64,000 nucleotides of DNA from positions 100,752,083-100,816,082 of the forward strand of contig NW_023604861.1 in the NCBI RefSeq assembly GCF_014898055.3. The letters run 5' to 3'. The stretch comes from Talpa occidentalis (taxonomy: Eukaryota > Chordata > Mammalia > Eulipotyphla > Talpidae). The notes beneath the pieces are model-generated. The model was not told the DNA's origin. It saw only the letters and a program-made list of their open reading frames with translations, and did not search any database. The translations under genes were made by a program, and so were the position numbers. Below, piece by piece: positions 43,490-56,259 of the stretch (positions within the stretch are counted from its first letter, which is position 1; each line of letters begins with the position of its first letter).

Positions 43490-44635
43490 CTACTCTTCAC
43501 ACTGAAAACCCATTACACTATGTGTGTCCCAGATCAACATATATTGTTCCTTAAAGCAGTAAGCGATCTTGTTTACATTCTTTGAAAGGAAAACAGATAT
43601 GAAGTTGTTCAGAAAGTTAGTAACACAAAGTATGCCTCTCACAGAGTTGATGGACGGCACCAAGTTCTCTCCCCATCAATTCAGTGTTAATCCCTGGTCC
43701 ATGCTGTGGACAGGGACAAAATCATGGAGTGGCAGGTCAGGAAGAAGTGCTTATACAAGCAGAGTCACTGTCTGGCACCAAAGAGCAGCACAATACACAC
43801 ACTTCACATCCAGATTTAAAAGGAATCACTGGCTTTCTGTTTCAATTTTTCTTCCTGTTAAATGAAGAATGAAGCTATAGGATGGCTTTAGCCTGGTGTG
43901 CACATTGGCAACCATGTACATAAACAAGTCACCAGGACTTGCTTTGCTAAAATCCTTCACTCCTGTTTGCCACTCGAAGTGACTTTCCAAAAGGTTATCA
44001 TTATAATAGGGAATCCAAGATGACAAATTTGTTCTAACCACAATTTCAATTAGTCTGTGTTGTGACAGCCTTTTTTCCCCCAAAGGGAAAAGGGAGATTA
44101 TAACATAATCTGTTAATTATAACATATTTGTTCTGATCTCTCACCTTAAAAAAAAAATGAAGGGAATGATTAGTGAGATGTGGCCTCTCCTGCAGGCTGG
44201 CTTGGACATCCAGGGCATTCCACAGAACTGTATTCAGTGGCTATCTCCCACTCTCTCCACTTAGAGGACACCCATGGTGACCTCTAGAACTAGATATTAC
44301 TGCTTTCCACCAACTAACCTCTGGAGAAACCTCTGAAGGTGAAACACTAACAGAACTTGCAAAGTCACAACCTCTTGCTGGTGATGCCTGATACAGGCTC
44401 ACAGTTTGCACTGGCCAAGTGCTGTCCTGATGCATCATCCTAAGTAAGACCTGGCAGACCCAGAGTCCCCAGATGCTGGCAGTGTACCACCAAAACGTGA
44501 CTAATGACTAAGTTGGTGAAAGATAAGAAAAAAGATAGTCATTGGTATAATATAGGAAAACACACATGAATGTAAATGCATAAAGGGAAGTCAAGTGTGA
44601 CTCCCTTTCTTAATTGCCTAACACAATTCCCACTA
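43490..44635. other. Single-copy DNA, no gene recognised
   Basis: Frames at 43569-43865 (plus) and 43826-44083 (minus, 85 codons) lack splice partners and known motifs. Confidence 0.35.
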
Positions 44636-44639
44636 GATG

Positions 44640-44960
44640 CATAAATTACAGTTCCTATTAACAGCGCTATGAATAATAATCAGTTTACTTTTTGACTTGT
44701 ATCTAAATATATTTTCTATATGATTTCATCTTTTATTCAGCTGTTTAAAAGCAGAACATCTAATTACAGTTCCTATTAGTCAACATTAATTTTTTTTCTC
44801 TTTGCCATGGAGTATGTGTGATGACTGATTTTCTAAAAACAGAATTATTTAGCATATGGAACAAATCGTGTTATTATTAATGCATTCCCAAATGACTCTG
44901 CATTTCAATTCCCTTAATTATTTAGTCATTGCTGATTATGTCTTTTTACAATTCATTATC
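44640..44960. promoter_or_regulatory. Possible enhancer-like block with repeated TAATTA motif
   Basis: A 17-bp direct repeat AATTACAGTTCCTATTA lies at 44644-44660 and 44762-44778. Further AT-rich factor cores follow (TTATTATTAATGCATTCCC near 44,870; CCCTTAATTATTTAGTCATTGC near 44,912). The block is repeat-free. The call is an inference from motif density, not from conservation. Confidence 0.3.
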
Positions 44961-44964
44961 CCAT

Positions 44965-46945
44965 TTCTTGCAACGTGGGCATTTTATTCATTAAGTGTCA
45001 AAATGAAGGGTTTGACCTCATAAAAAAAGTTAATCAGAAAATACTGACATGTTTTCAAAAGTCTGTGGTTCCCTTCTTTCACATTTTCGTGCTTTGTGAT
45101 AACATGCTGAAAAGAAGTTTTTCAAGGACACTGTTAGGTACCAGGGTTAATCCATGTATGGCGATGACTTGTGGGGCCAGAAGTAGAGGGGAATAGAGGA
45201 GGCTGCAGAGTGGCTTAGATGAGACACTACAGACCAGACTGCACCAGTTCCAACGAGAGCTCCATCACACTGTGTAGTGTTCTCTTTTTAAACAAAGATG
45301 CTATTTGTATAAGCAGATTGTTGTACTAGTTTCATTCAAAAGCTAAAATGATCTTTTAAAAATGGCTCTTTAAGTAGCCCAGGGAAACACAGGATAGGAA
45401 ACATTTACCAAATTAAAAGAGAACTAGCACTTAATAAGGATTAATTTTGTCCTCTGGCTGATACTACTCAAATTATAAAACCAGATTGGGACCTGACTAT
45501 TTAATAAAGCTTGGGCCCTATGACCTTCATGCAAATGTTGCTCATGATTTCAATGAAGGCTGTGAACCTGTCTGAGACCAAATTCACTGTAAAAACAAAA
45601 AAGGCAGAGAAGATACAAAAGGCTTAGGAAGATTGAGAATGTGAGAAAATCAAAGAAAAATAAAGATACTCAAATTCTACAAGTCTTGTCTTTATCTGAG
45701 ATGTCAGTGTGGGGTAGTAAGAATCTGGGAAGAACTTCCCCAAGGCTTCCTCAATGACAGTGCTTCTTTGTAACCAGATGGTAGACACCATAGCAACACA
45801 GAACAAAATTCTGACTCTTATTAAGTGGACCTTCTAGCTAAATATACCTCCTGGTGCTAAAATTGGGTACTACTAAATGGGATGTGAGAACAGAACTCAT
45901 ACTGTCTTTGCTTCTTCATTTACAACAAGCAATAGATGCCAAATAATCAGAGTGGTCAGTGCACCTAGGAAGGCAAAGCTTGCCATCAAGGGGCTCAAAA
46001 GTTTTATGATCTTCTGTTCAAGTCACTTGAAGTCCAGAAAGAAAATTTCATTGGAGAAAGTTGTAATACTGTCACATTTTTCCTTCCCTTTTCTTAAGTC
46101 TAAGTGAAAGAGTTTTTAAATACACACACCCCTACACCCACCCCCACCACTACCAAAGTCTCCGGGGGCTTTATAAAATTGCTTCAGGGAGCTTTGGGGT
46201 GCCTGACATTAGCAAGAAAAAGTCAACAGGATAGCAACTAGCTGAATAGGCTGAGATGGCAGCACCGAAGGCCATGTTGGGTATAGATGACACTTCCACC
46301 AACGGGCAAACATACCCTTAGAAGCAAAAAAGCTGGTTTGTGGCAAGAACAGGGAGAGGACAGAGTGTCATAAGGAAGTCCAAAAGAGAGACATCACCCT
46401 GACTCAAAAGAGCTATAGGGAAATGTTCACAGTCGGGAAAATCTTTTTTGGAGCCATTAAAGAAGCAAATGACAAAAAGAGTACTCTCTCCCTCCCTAAG
46501 AGAGAGACTTGCCAACCCCAAAGAGCACCAATGCCAGCTCACAAGTACTAAGTATTAACATTTTTGGCCCATACCACACTTTGACACCCTAGTTCTAGCC
46601 CTGGAGGAGCCAGAAATCCCAGCTGAAGAGAAGAATGCAAACCAGTGAAAGAGAGAAAGAACAACTATGCCTTCCTATACTCATGGGATTCTGGCAGGGG
46701 CAGTCTACCTGGGGAGGAAATCTCTAAGATGATGCTCTGAGACTGGGCATTTTAATCACTGAAAAAAAAATTTTTGTCAAGTGTGACTGAAGGACTTTTA
46801 AAATCATCAAATAGTGTCTGGAAAAATCATGGGAGCTACTGAGAGCTCATTCAGGGGCAGGGCAAGTAGCCTAGGACAAGGTTTTCGAGACACATTGAGA
46901 GCAAAAACAGAGTTTCTTGCATCTTATCCTGTATTCCTTGGACAT
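44965..46945. other. Single-copy or unclassified old repeat DNA
   Basis: No exon. Sequence around 46,200-46,700 has the texture of an old transposon, but I could not place it. Open frames at 45624-45806 and 46318-46542 (minus) have no splice support. Confidence 0.35.
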
Positions 46946-46949
46946 AACA

Positions 46950-47110
46950 GGTTTTTTGTAACTTTTATTATGGCAAGATACATATGACATAAAATGTATC
47001 ATTTCAACAATCTTTAAATGCACAATTCAGTACCATTAAGTACATTCACATTGTTGTGCAACATCATCATCCACAAAACTATTCAACTTTCCAAACTGAA
47101 ATTCTATAGC
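46950..47110 (-). mobile_element. Old L1 3' fragment, antisense (L1ME-like)
   Basis: TTTTATTATGGCAAGATACA, TGACATAAAATGTATCATTTC, AATGCACAATTCAGTACCATTAAG, and TTCACATTGTTGTGCAACATC match the reverse complement of an ancient L1 3' end ('acataaaatttaccatt...cacattgttgtgcaac'). Confidence 0.8.
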
Positions 47111-47139
47111 CATTTAATAATATATAATGTTGCATTTTA

Positions 47140-47750
47140 GTGAGTAAATGAAAGGACTAAGCATCAGCCTGGCTTCTGGCTTCAGTGTTCCTGTTGAAAT
47201 CCTACATGCTGTTGTGGCTGTTCTTTTTTATTTTCTTGTGTGCAGTTCTGCTTCTAGGGTATGCAGCTTGGTGTCTGTCACCAACTTTGGAGAGTTCTTG
47301 GATATTATTTCTTCTGCTGTGTTCTTATTCTCTTTGAGATTCCAATAATATGAATGTTTGGCCACTTAATTAAATCTACAGATCTTGGATGCTCCACCTT
47401 TTTATCTTTTGAGTCTTTTCAGTTTGAGTAACTTAACTTTATACTCTTAAATTCTTTCCTCAAATGTGTCCAGTCTACTGGTGGTCCCATTAAAGGCATT
47501 CTTCATCTCTGTTTTTCATTTGTCAAGTTTTTTTCATGTGCCTCTGTTATAGTTTTCATCTTCCTAATAAAATTACCTATAGGTTCTTGCATGCTGTCTG
47601 CTTTTCCTTAAGAGCCATTAACATGTAATTGTAGCCTTTGATTCCCTGTTAATACTTCTAATATTTGTGTGACATCTGCTTCTGACTCTGATTACTGTCT
47701 TTTTCTTTTTTTTTAGATGTCTCCCAAGTTTCTGTTGAGAGCTAAACATG
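47140..47750 (-). mobile_element. T-rich old LINE/ERV-like sequence, antisense (probable)
   Basis: TGAGATTCCAATAATATGAATG, CTTTTCAGTTTGAGTAACTT and TGTTATAGTTTTCATCTTCC recur in old mammalian repeats of L1 or internal-ERV type. The sequence is non-coding. Family assignment is not secure. Confidence 0.4.
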
Positions 47751-47754
47751 TAGA

Positions 47755-48960
47755 TTCTGAGATAAGGAATATGCTATGTTTGGAGATGAAAATGCCTTTC
47801 CTTCTATTCTGTGTGTAGTGTGGAGACTTGTGTTACTCTCGTCAGGAGTTGGACTGGATCCGAAGTGTGTTCCCTGACTGGTTATGAGTTTCCCTACTTG
47901 GCTTTGGGCCTTCTCTTTGTACAGCTTCCCCAGGTGTATCTCACTGTAATGTTTACTCAAATCTCCTTATTGGGGTGGCTGGATTGCTGGAGAAGGGAAT
48001 TGGTCACTGATGTACTGACTGCCCTGGTTCCAAGGGACACTGTGAACATGAAACTTGGTGCTGTGGCATTCATGAGTATTTCTGCCCTTTTTCCAAATGT
48101 AAAGTAGCACAAACCCTGCCCCTTCCTCTGGGTAGAACTTTGGTATTCTTCTGTTCTCCAACCCCAGGCACTTTGGTTTTCTCCCTACTCCTCCCCCAAT
48201 AGAATTCCTTCAAGGATCTAAGGATTGGCTTAGGTTGCCCTTCTTCTTGAATATTAAGGCTTTTGTTTCTTAAGAATGACAGGGAATGGGTCTCAGTTGA
48301 GTGATGGTGGTGGCTGTTATTCCCCTCCCCAGCTGAAGGGGAGCCTAATGGTGCCCCAGACTGCAGCTCGGCCCTTCTTCCTGTAGATGAAGTTCTAGTC
48401 TATAGGCAAGACAGAGGTTCAGAAGTAGTTGCTAGTCCCTATCTCTAGCCAATACACCTGAAGAGGCTTCTCAGCATGTTCCCTGGTCTTCCTCATGAGC
48501 ACCCAGAGGAGGAAAAACCTGCAAAAGAGCAAAACTCTCAAGTTTGTAGCTCCCTGCTGTGACCTATATCTGGCACTTAGCAATTCATTATAAGTTTCTA
48601 GCTGAGTCTTCTTACTGGCTTATGTGGTTTTGGGTGGTGTCTCATATAAGCAAATGCTCAAGTCCCATTTTTTCTTGAAAGTGCCCATCTCTTTATATAT
48701 TTCAGGTTAAGTGCCCTGTGACTTCAGTTCTTTTGCAGATTTAATAAAAGCAGTTAATATGCTGTTTCTCCAGCTTCTTTGCTGTTGTGAGTGGTAGAGG
48801 TGCTCCATCCAGCTGTCCGTCTCCTGCAGTTCGGAGCTCAAACACTGATGCTTTTAACAGCACTTTACCCCATTGTGTACAATCCTTAATCTCCCTTGAG
48901 TTACACAACCAACATGGGTCAAGCACATTTTTCTGCTACCACAGAAGAGAAAATTGCGTA
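47755..48960. other. Unclassified DNA, possibly the continuation of the old repeat
   Basis: A frame of 98 codons at 47811-48107 exists without splice signals. The T-rich texture continues from upstream. No gene called. Confidence 0.35.
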
Positions 48961-48964
48961 TAAA

Positions 48965-51180
48965 GCTTTCTGTTTATTATGCCGAATATGCAAGCACAAT
49001 TCTTCATTTTCAAGTAATCACAGGGGATTATTATAATCTCCTAATTCACTCAAGAGTGGATTCCTATCAATGGTAAAAACTAGGTTTATAATTTTAGATG
49101 CCCTTCAATTCTCTTAATGACATGGATTTTCTATGTGTAAAATTCCATCTCTTACTCATTTCTAGACCCTAGAAATTGTGGCTTATTTATGGTAGAAAGT
49201 CAAGGCATTGAATAGAAAGTAGTATGTCCCAAACATGAAAATATATGCCTTTAAATATTAAATAAGTCCATTTTTTCTTAAGTTAGAATTTCAATAAATC
49301 ACTCAAATAATGTAGTTGCGCTTGGTTTGGTACTACAAAAGTACACAGAAATAAAGGCGATCTCATTCTAATTGAAATCTGTACCTGAGTGAACAATACA
49401 ATATTGAAAAAAATAATCCTTCATACATGACACAGGAATGCCAACCCATTTCTCTTCTGCATCCTCTTTTAAGAGTCTCTGTGAAGGCTGGGGATTGGCT
49501 GAATCTATTTCTTCAAGACTTTTGTATTTTTCTTCATTGTCCTTTCAAGATTACTGAGTCTTACACTGCTCTCCTCAGTTTGATATGTCTTTATGTAAAA
49601 AGTCCTATATAGAAAGACATATTTAAGTAGGAGGGCCCTATGTCATTTGCCAATAAGCAAGGCAGCTGTTCTAAGCAAGCAACCATGTTTATTCCAATGT
49701 GAAAACACTGCTATGAGATAGAAGTTAGGCATGATTATTAATCTTTGTGAGCTCTCAAAAGGAATCTTTGGAAACAGAGTAGACTAGAACATATATTATA
49801 CAAATTACTTTGCCTGGGTAATCTGATTCATAATTAGGCATACTTAGTATAACCATACACTTGTAAAAACAACTTAAAGGCACAAGTTGATAAATAAATA
49901 AGCATAGTTTTACAATCAACTAAGAAGGCAAGGAAATTTAAATAAGCACTTTAACTGCTCTTAAAGAGATAAAAAGCTATCAACCACCTATCAAACAAAT
50001 GTTCCACCAGGGGGTGTAGTCTGCATTTATTTATTCCCTTTGCAGCTTCTTAGTGCATGCACCTGGGAAGTTGTAAAAAGCAAACAAAAATCTTTATTTT
50101 GACTTTCATTTTTTATTTCAAGGAATCTGCCTCTATATTTTACTGTTTTTTCAGTCAAATGCAAAGTGATTTCCAACACTTTTGTTTTTCCATTAATGCT
50201 AAGTTTTAAGGAAATTTGCAAGCAGATATCTAGATTCTTACAGAAATTTGCCATTTTTAAGTAGGACATTACGTTGGACTAATTAATCCTCTCCTGTAGC
50301 CAGGAATCCTTTAGGAAAGCAATTGTTACTTAGCAATAAAGATGATCTCACAAATACTCTGCAATGGGTTTTATAGATTGAGATTTCTTTAAGTGAACCT
50401 CATCTCTAATGAATTTTAAAATACTCCATTATCCTAACAAGAAAAATAGCAGCTAAAATTCATCAGTTCCAAAATAAAATGTTTATTTCAATCACAGATT
50501 TACAAAATTGGTTTACCTCCAGAACCACATTTGATGAATGAAAACATTTTTGTTAAACATGTTGACTCACTGTGTATATTCACAAATTTATCCAGCAGTA
50601 GACTTTACAACCACACATCAAATCATAGGGAACAATAGCTGTTTTTCTCTGCAAAAGGTGCACTATATTGTAACACATTAGCTCAGATCTATACCAGCAC
50701 CTAGTGAATTGAATGCAAGAATATCTGATGGAAAACTTTAGCTCTGGTGAAAGTCACAGCCATACAGGTGGGGGTGCTGGAACTTCTGGCACCTGGAACT
50801 CTTGGTGTTTCTTGCCTCTTGTCTTTACCCACCCCTCACCCGGGGGAGAAGATGGTGCTGACTGTTGTCACCCTTATTAGGGGCCATATGGGCAAGAGAC
50901 TGCCACCAGGAAGTGTGATATAAAATAAAGCAGAACATAGGCTGATGCAAAAGATTCCAGTGTTTCAGGATGCATTACTCAGTAACTAGGCACAGGTGAA
51001 CACTGCACTCAAGATCAAGTCTGTGTACCCCTCGGGCCACATGACACACATCAACCCTCAGTTCTCAACACACTCCTTACAAACCCTTTGCAATTTCTTA
51101 TCAGTGAAGCAACAAATGCAACAAATGTAACCACGTGAGAAAGAGATGCTACAAACACAAGTCTTGAATCACAAGAATTT
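48965..51180. other. AT-rich single-copy DNA
   Basis: No repeat family or exon recognised across this 2.2 kb. Confidence 0.4.
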
Positions 51181-51183
51181 TCT

Positions 51184-51281
51184 CAGCTGAAGGTTTTGGA
51201 GAAGGACTGAGAAGGGCGGCATAAATCTTAGCCTAACCTCCAAACATTCCTTGGTTTGGTTCTGTGGTATGACTGGTACCA
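51184..51281. repeat. 98-bp module, copy B (unclassified dispersed repeat)
   Basis: Ungapped partner of 36501-36598 in the same orientation, about 90% identical. The flanks differ completely between the copies, so this is a dispersed element, not part of a large segmental duplication. Potential stem CTCAG (51182-51186) with CTGAG near 51,206, and TTGGT with ACCAA towards the end, suggest it could fold. No family recognised. Confidence 0.7.
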
Positions 51282-51344
51282 ACAGGGCTAAGGTCCTACA
51301 TTTTCAAATTATTCAGATTTTAAAGTAATCAGTCTATAGGTGGT

Positions 51345-51505
51345 TACAAATTTGGGCTCTAGGATCTGGGAGACTTGAGTTGAAACCCTCAACTTGCTAT
51401 GTGTCACCCTCTCTACAGCTTAGTGTCCTCCTCTGGGAGATAGGGATGAGTTCATAGAGGGTTGCTCTGAATATGAATAAAGATAATACATGTTAAGCAA
51501 TGCTG
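51345..51505 (+). mobile_element. MIR SINE
   Basis: TTTGGGCTCTAGGATCTGGG, AGACTTGAGTTGAAACCCTC, AACTTGCTATGTGTCACCC and GGGAGATAGGGATGAGTTC follow MIR sense order. Confidence 0.82.
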
Positions 51506-51879
51506 CTGTCATTACTACTGCTGTGACTTTAATTTGTGGAGTGTGTGCTTTGTCCAAGGAGGGTATTCAGATACCTGAACCTCCAAGAAGGGGAAGCCAT
51601 CATGCAGTGTCTATTCCATCACCTCCATCACTGCTAGTGATAAAAGGTCCACCACACATCCTGGGAGGGACTGAGTTTTCCCAGTGCTGCTGAGATGCTC
51701 GGGATGGAGGATAAGATAGGGCGAAGGAATACACTTTTAAAACAGAGAAACCGAAATTATTGCTGGTCTGATTTCCCAAACATTTGTTGTAATTCACCAA
51801 ATATTTTGCTCACTGCTCTTTCTTTTCATTTCCCTCCATTTGCATGTGTTTTGCTTTTGATGTGGCACACACTTTAAAA

Positions 51880-52140
51880 ATACATTATTACGCAGACAAG
51901 CATGTCACCCCTGGAGCTAGCACTTTGTCCCCTGCTTATTCTTAACAAATCTCCTTTTGTGTTCCTTTGTGCTGAAGTGATTAATCATTTCAACCATCCA
52001 AGGGCTGCTGCTGATCTTCCTAGATGACTCCAGCAGCCACGACCCCTCCTCCTCCACCATCTATACTGTTTTAAACATGTGAGGCATCTGCTCTCAAATC
52101 TCTATTTATAGCACAATGGGCTCTTCATTTCATATAATGA
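51880..52140. promoter_or_regulatory. Possible conserved non-coding element
   Basis: Repeat-free, complex sequence with GTGCTGAAGTGATTAATCATTTC near 51,970, which contains the small palindrome GATTAATC (a paired homeodomain-type site). Conservation is not tested; the call is an inference. Confidence 0.22.
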
Positions 52141-52144
52141 CAAT

Positions 52145-54760
52145 GAGTGAACCTCCAAAATAACTCTGTGTTCATTTCTTGCTTTTGCCAGAGTCTCTGC
52201 GGTTGGGGTGAAAGGGGGCTACTAAAAGATGTCAGTGAAAAACAAGGAAACGGAATGCACAAAATGTCAGAATGATAAATATTTATTTTGTAGACCAAAT
52301 GAGAGGTTTTTTGTCTCACTGACTAGAGGGAACTTGTTGCCCCTTCATTTTTTCTGTACAATATCTTATTGGCATTGTGGCTGGATTTTCTTTCTCCCTT
52401 TTTTTCTTTCTTTCTGGTTATCTGCAAGAATTTTCAAATGGTTTTCATATTTGAAGTTGAGTCTTTGACTCAACAGGGTCTTAATCTATAATTTGGTTTC
52501 CAGAGAGGGAGCCTGGATAGGTTTTGAGGGATTGTTCATTTTTTTAGAAGCTAAAATAAAAGCTAACATTTTAAGCTAACTTTAAAGGTTCTATTATAAA
52601 ATGACTATATTTAACTAACCCCCCTCCACCCTCCTACAGATATCAACTGTTAAACAGGATTGAAAAACATATTTAAAAACTGACCAAAAATACCATTAAG
52701 TCCCAAGTTACTATTAGAAAAAGGAAAGCTAAATGATTCATAAAATAAATACACATGTACAGTAATTTGGTAATGTTAAATTAATTAAGAATCTCAGAGT
52801 GATTCCTTTGAAAATTATGTGCTCTTTATACAGAAATAAATCTATATTTGAGGCTATTAAAAAGATATTTACAAGTAGTTGAGGAATTGAGTTTTAAATT
52901 ACTGCATAAGTCAATAAGCATGCTGATCTTAAGATTCTTAATCATGTTTCAGAAATCTAAAAATGTTCATAGAAAATTAATTTTTTTGAAAAAGGAGAAT
53001 GTAAATTCTTTAATATTTTTAATTCCAACAAGCTCTGGTTATTTAGAATTAGAAAATAAGGCACTAAAACGAAAACATAATGAAAGAACTGTAATAAGAA
53101 GCAGTGTACTGTTTATGGTTTACAACTTCTATAACTTTCTAAGAACTTCAGGGAAGAAAGATATATTTACATAAATGGGCACAACTTTCTGGGAAAAGAA
53201 GGGAAGCTATAATAAAATAAATCAACTATGCTAGCATCTGACAATTATTTTCAAACCTATTATCTGGAGACACAGGAAGAGGTGTACCTTTGTGGATTTC
53301 TCATCAGAAACAAAAGGTGTTTAGGAAAGCAGTACTTGGTAGTGGCACAGTCTCCAGAAATTAGGGATGCCGAGCTGTGGTATGGAGCACAGCATTTCCC
53401 CAGAATTTCTGAGGTTCAGCTTGGCCCAGGAATAGAGCTAATTGCAGGTAGCCAAACACCTCATGTGCAAAAATTAGTTAATTTTGAAAACTAAATACTA
53501 CTGATACTGGGTAACCTATTCTGAAATTAGAAATTGTATGAATTACTTTCAAAATTAGAATAAAACAACATGTAGATAAATATGGGAGCAAGTTTTAAAA
53601 GTTGCAGAAAAGATCTGACTTTCAATCTCTATGTTAAAAAAATTACTTGCACTTCATTGCCTCCAACCACTATAAATATGAATCAGAAATCTGTAATTCA
53701 AACTTGTCAGAAACATAAAACAACATATAAATAAAAGGGCAAAAGAAAAATCAGGTTTTGAAGTTGTTTGGGGTTATAATGATCTAAATATTTATGGATC
53801 TAAGAACTACAAGTAATTTTGCCTTATTTAAAATATATTAATATCTAGATATTTTAATTTTTGCTTCAATACTCAAATTATCCTTTTATGTCTTAGGAAT
53901 TATTTTAAACATCCTTGTGTGTGTACAATAATAATTTACAGCAAATCAGTGTAATTCCACAGCCTTCAATGTGAATAACAGTGTGTGGTTTTCTTGATAA
54001 TAAATACAATTTTAAAATGTATGTCTTAAGTTGATCACTTGGAATAGATGTGGTTTAATTGTTACAAGAACTGCTTTTCACAGAGCATATTAGCAGTGGA
54101 AATCGCTTTGACTTCTAGCCCTTGATTCTATGAACAACATGGCAATTAACCAAATTATCTCTGCAAATTTATTATCTTGATTTCTTCAACTTGTACATTA
54201 CACTCATTATGTATCAAAATGAAAAACTCAGTCCCATGAAGGATAATCAGAATACAAGCGGCAGACATGGAAGGCCTGAGCTTTCCTTGCATGTATGTCC
54301 ACCAGCACTGGACGCTGGACTCCTTCCCACTTACCGCCCTTGGGAGAGAGTAGGTGGATTTTCATTTCTCTTGCATTTGTGTTAACTGTAAAAATGTTCT
54401 AGTGCTCTCAGGTGCCACAAAATCTGGGCAGTCTTTGGAGAACTGACATTTTAGGGGGACAGTACCTCAACCTTTGTTTTTGTTGTTGCAAGATTGGAAG
54501 GACAACTTCCAGTCCGTGCTGTTCATTCACTATTCTTTATTCACTTACTCAGTATTGATTAAACATCCATACATGTCAGTCATTTTGCTAGCCCCCTGGG
54601 AACAGATGGTAACTTCCTACAGGGGGATAAGAAATACCTTTATTGCGCAGTATTGTGAGAATTATAATAGGAAAAGAGAATACAAGGATGTTTCTTTAAT
54701 TTTAGGAAAGAGGGAAGGAGGGGTGGTTGAGATTCAGTCAAGTTTTCAGGTTTGTCAATA
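52145..54760. other. AT-rich single-copy DNA
   Basis: A 108-codon frame at 52848-53174 has no ATG start, motif or splice site. No repeat recognised. Confidence 0.4.
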
Positions 54761-54764
54761 GACT

Positions 54765-54860
54765 AAAGCACAGGAGCTCTAAGAAGGCAGAGTCTATGCC
54801 TATTTTTCAATACTGATGTCCCTCCAGGGCCTAGAACAGAGCCTGCACTGACTGAATGAG
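54765..54860 (+). mobile_element. L2 LINE 3'-terminal fragment
   Basis: AGGAGCTCTAAGAAGGCAGAG, TGTCCCTCCAGGGCCTAGAAC and AGAGCCTGCACTGACTGAATG match the L2 tail. Confidence 0.75.
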
Positions 54861-55343
54861 GCAAGCTTACCATGGGCTCCATGGATAGCACCTATCAGTG
54901 ATGGAGATGAGGGCAGGAGGATGTGCTGATGTCAGAGGTGTGTCCAAGGGGGGATGGTTTGACTAAACCAGAATTCCCACAGGTGTCATATAAAACTGAT
55001 GCTCGGGATGAAAAAAATCCTACTGTCTGTATAAATACAGATATACATACCATCTATAGGCAGATATTCAATATATTTATGGAAATAGAATTTCATAGGG
55101 GAGTGAGTAATGAAGAAAAGAGTATCTGAAAAGGGGGTTCTTGAGGAAGTTGATAATGAAAAAAAGGTTGAGAAACACTGATTAGAAAAAGGTAAAAATG
55201 ATGGCAGACATCAACATTCAACAGCGTTGAGTGATCACCACACTCATTAGGAGCAGGAACTAGGCACTCTTTAAGGGAGGGTGCACAGTCCAGCCACTCA
55301 TTCCCTTCCCCAGGATGCAGGATTCAGCATAATATAAAAGGTC

Positions 55344-55838
55344 CTATCTGGTTTCCACCTGGAGGGGTTGTGGTCCAGCCCCCAGGGCTGGCTGCAAGAG
55401 GGGAGGGTCACCACTCCAACCAGGAAGACCTTCAGGAATGGACTCTGACGTGGACTCTGAGAGTGGACAAGGAATTAAGCATGATGGGGTCTTGCTAACA
55501 GAGAGAATGGTGGGTGGCGGTTGACCATCAACAGAGTGACGACCTGAGAGGAGGGCAATATGTCGTGTGGCTGTGCCAGCCACAGCCTGGGGGTGGCAAA
55601 TTTTCTGGGAGAAAGATGGCAGTGCCTGTAGGGAATTGGGAATTTGATGGGGGCAGTAATGGTAATGAGTGGTCTCTGGTGACTTATATTTGAGGGTGTG
55701 TTTGCCTAACATAATTTCTAAGTCACAGAAAGTGCCAAAAAGGGCAGGATTGAGATAAATAAGATCACAGGGACCTTCATGCTGGAAATTTTCTGACTCA
55801 AATGTTACACACACACACACACACACTTTTGCAAACAA
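55344..55838 (-). CDS. Longest non-transposon open frame (164 codons), probably not a gene
   Basis: Open on the minus strand from an ATG at 55836-55838 to a stop at 55344-55346. The first codons are read through the (AC)n microsatellite and give a Val-Cys dipeptide run, which argues against a genuine start. The rest is rich in P, S, T and H, without hydrophobic segment, zinc motif or recognisable domain. No upstream acceptor is obvious. It could hide an exon or an old mobile-element frame, but chance is more likely. Confidence 0.12.
   Translation of the reverse strand: MFAKVCVCVCVTFESENFQHEGPCDLIYLNPALFGTFCDLEIMLGKHTLKYKSPETTHYHYCPHQIPNSLQALPSFSQKICHPQAVAGTATRHIALLSGRHSVDGQPPPTILSVSKTPSCLIPCPLSESTSESIPEGLPGWSGDPPLLQPALGAGPQPLQVETR
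55805..55827. repeat. (AC)n microsatellite
   Basis: Eleven AC units. Confidence 0.95.
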
Positions 55839-55985
55839 GTAGAATCTTATTTGCCTTCATATTTTAATTACCTATATCACTTTAACAAATATTTTAACAT
55901 TGTTATGCTTAAATAGCACCCTATAATATTTTTTACTAAATAACTGATAACTAAACTAAGTAACTTACAAAAACATAGTAATAAA

Positions 55986-56258
55986 GGGCCTCCATGGTGG
56001 CACAGGGCTTAAAGTCTTAGTACTACGAAGTTATCACTAGCCACTGTGGCTTGAGTTCGATCCCGGCCAGGGAGAAACCCATATGGCATGGCAGACCTCT
56101 CCTGTATCACCCACCGCACCCCTTAGCAATGTATTTCAGTGAATTCACCTGTTTTGCTCCCGACTCTGTCTCTGGTGAATCCTCTCATCCCTCACACCTC
56201 TGGCCTACACCCCAGTTCTTGCATGCATGCATAAATAAAATAAATCTTTAAAAATCCC
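55986..56258 (+). mobile_element. tRNA-derived SINE, copy 8
   Basis: Head GGGCCTCCATGGTGGCACAGG, B box GAGTTCGATCCCGGCC (well preserved), middle block ACCTCTCCTGTATCACCC and tail CATAAATAAAATAAATCTTT. Target-site duplication not clear. Confidence 0.92.
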
Positions 56259-56259
56259 A

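Noticed and set aside
43826..44083. 85-codon minus-strand frame that reads plausibly as protein
   Set aside because: No splice signals, no recognisable domain. Two opposed frames overlap it at 43.6-43.9 kb.
46140..46560. Minus-strand frame at 46318-46542 as a gene with a cysteine-rich product
   Set aside because: No splice context, and the region has the texture of an old unclassified transposon.
36501..51281. The 98-bp module as part of a large segmental duplication or as a coding exon pair
   Set aside because: Flanking sequences are unrelated. The one shared open frame carries mostly replacement substitutions between the copies.
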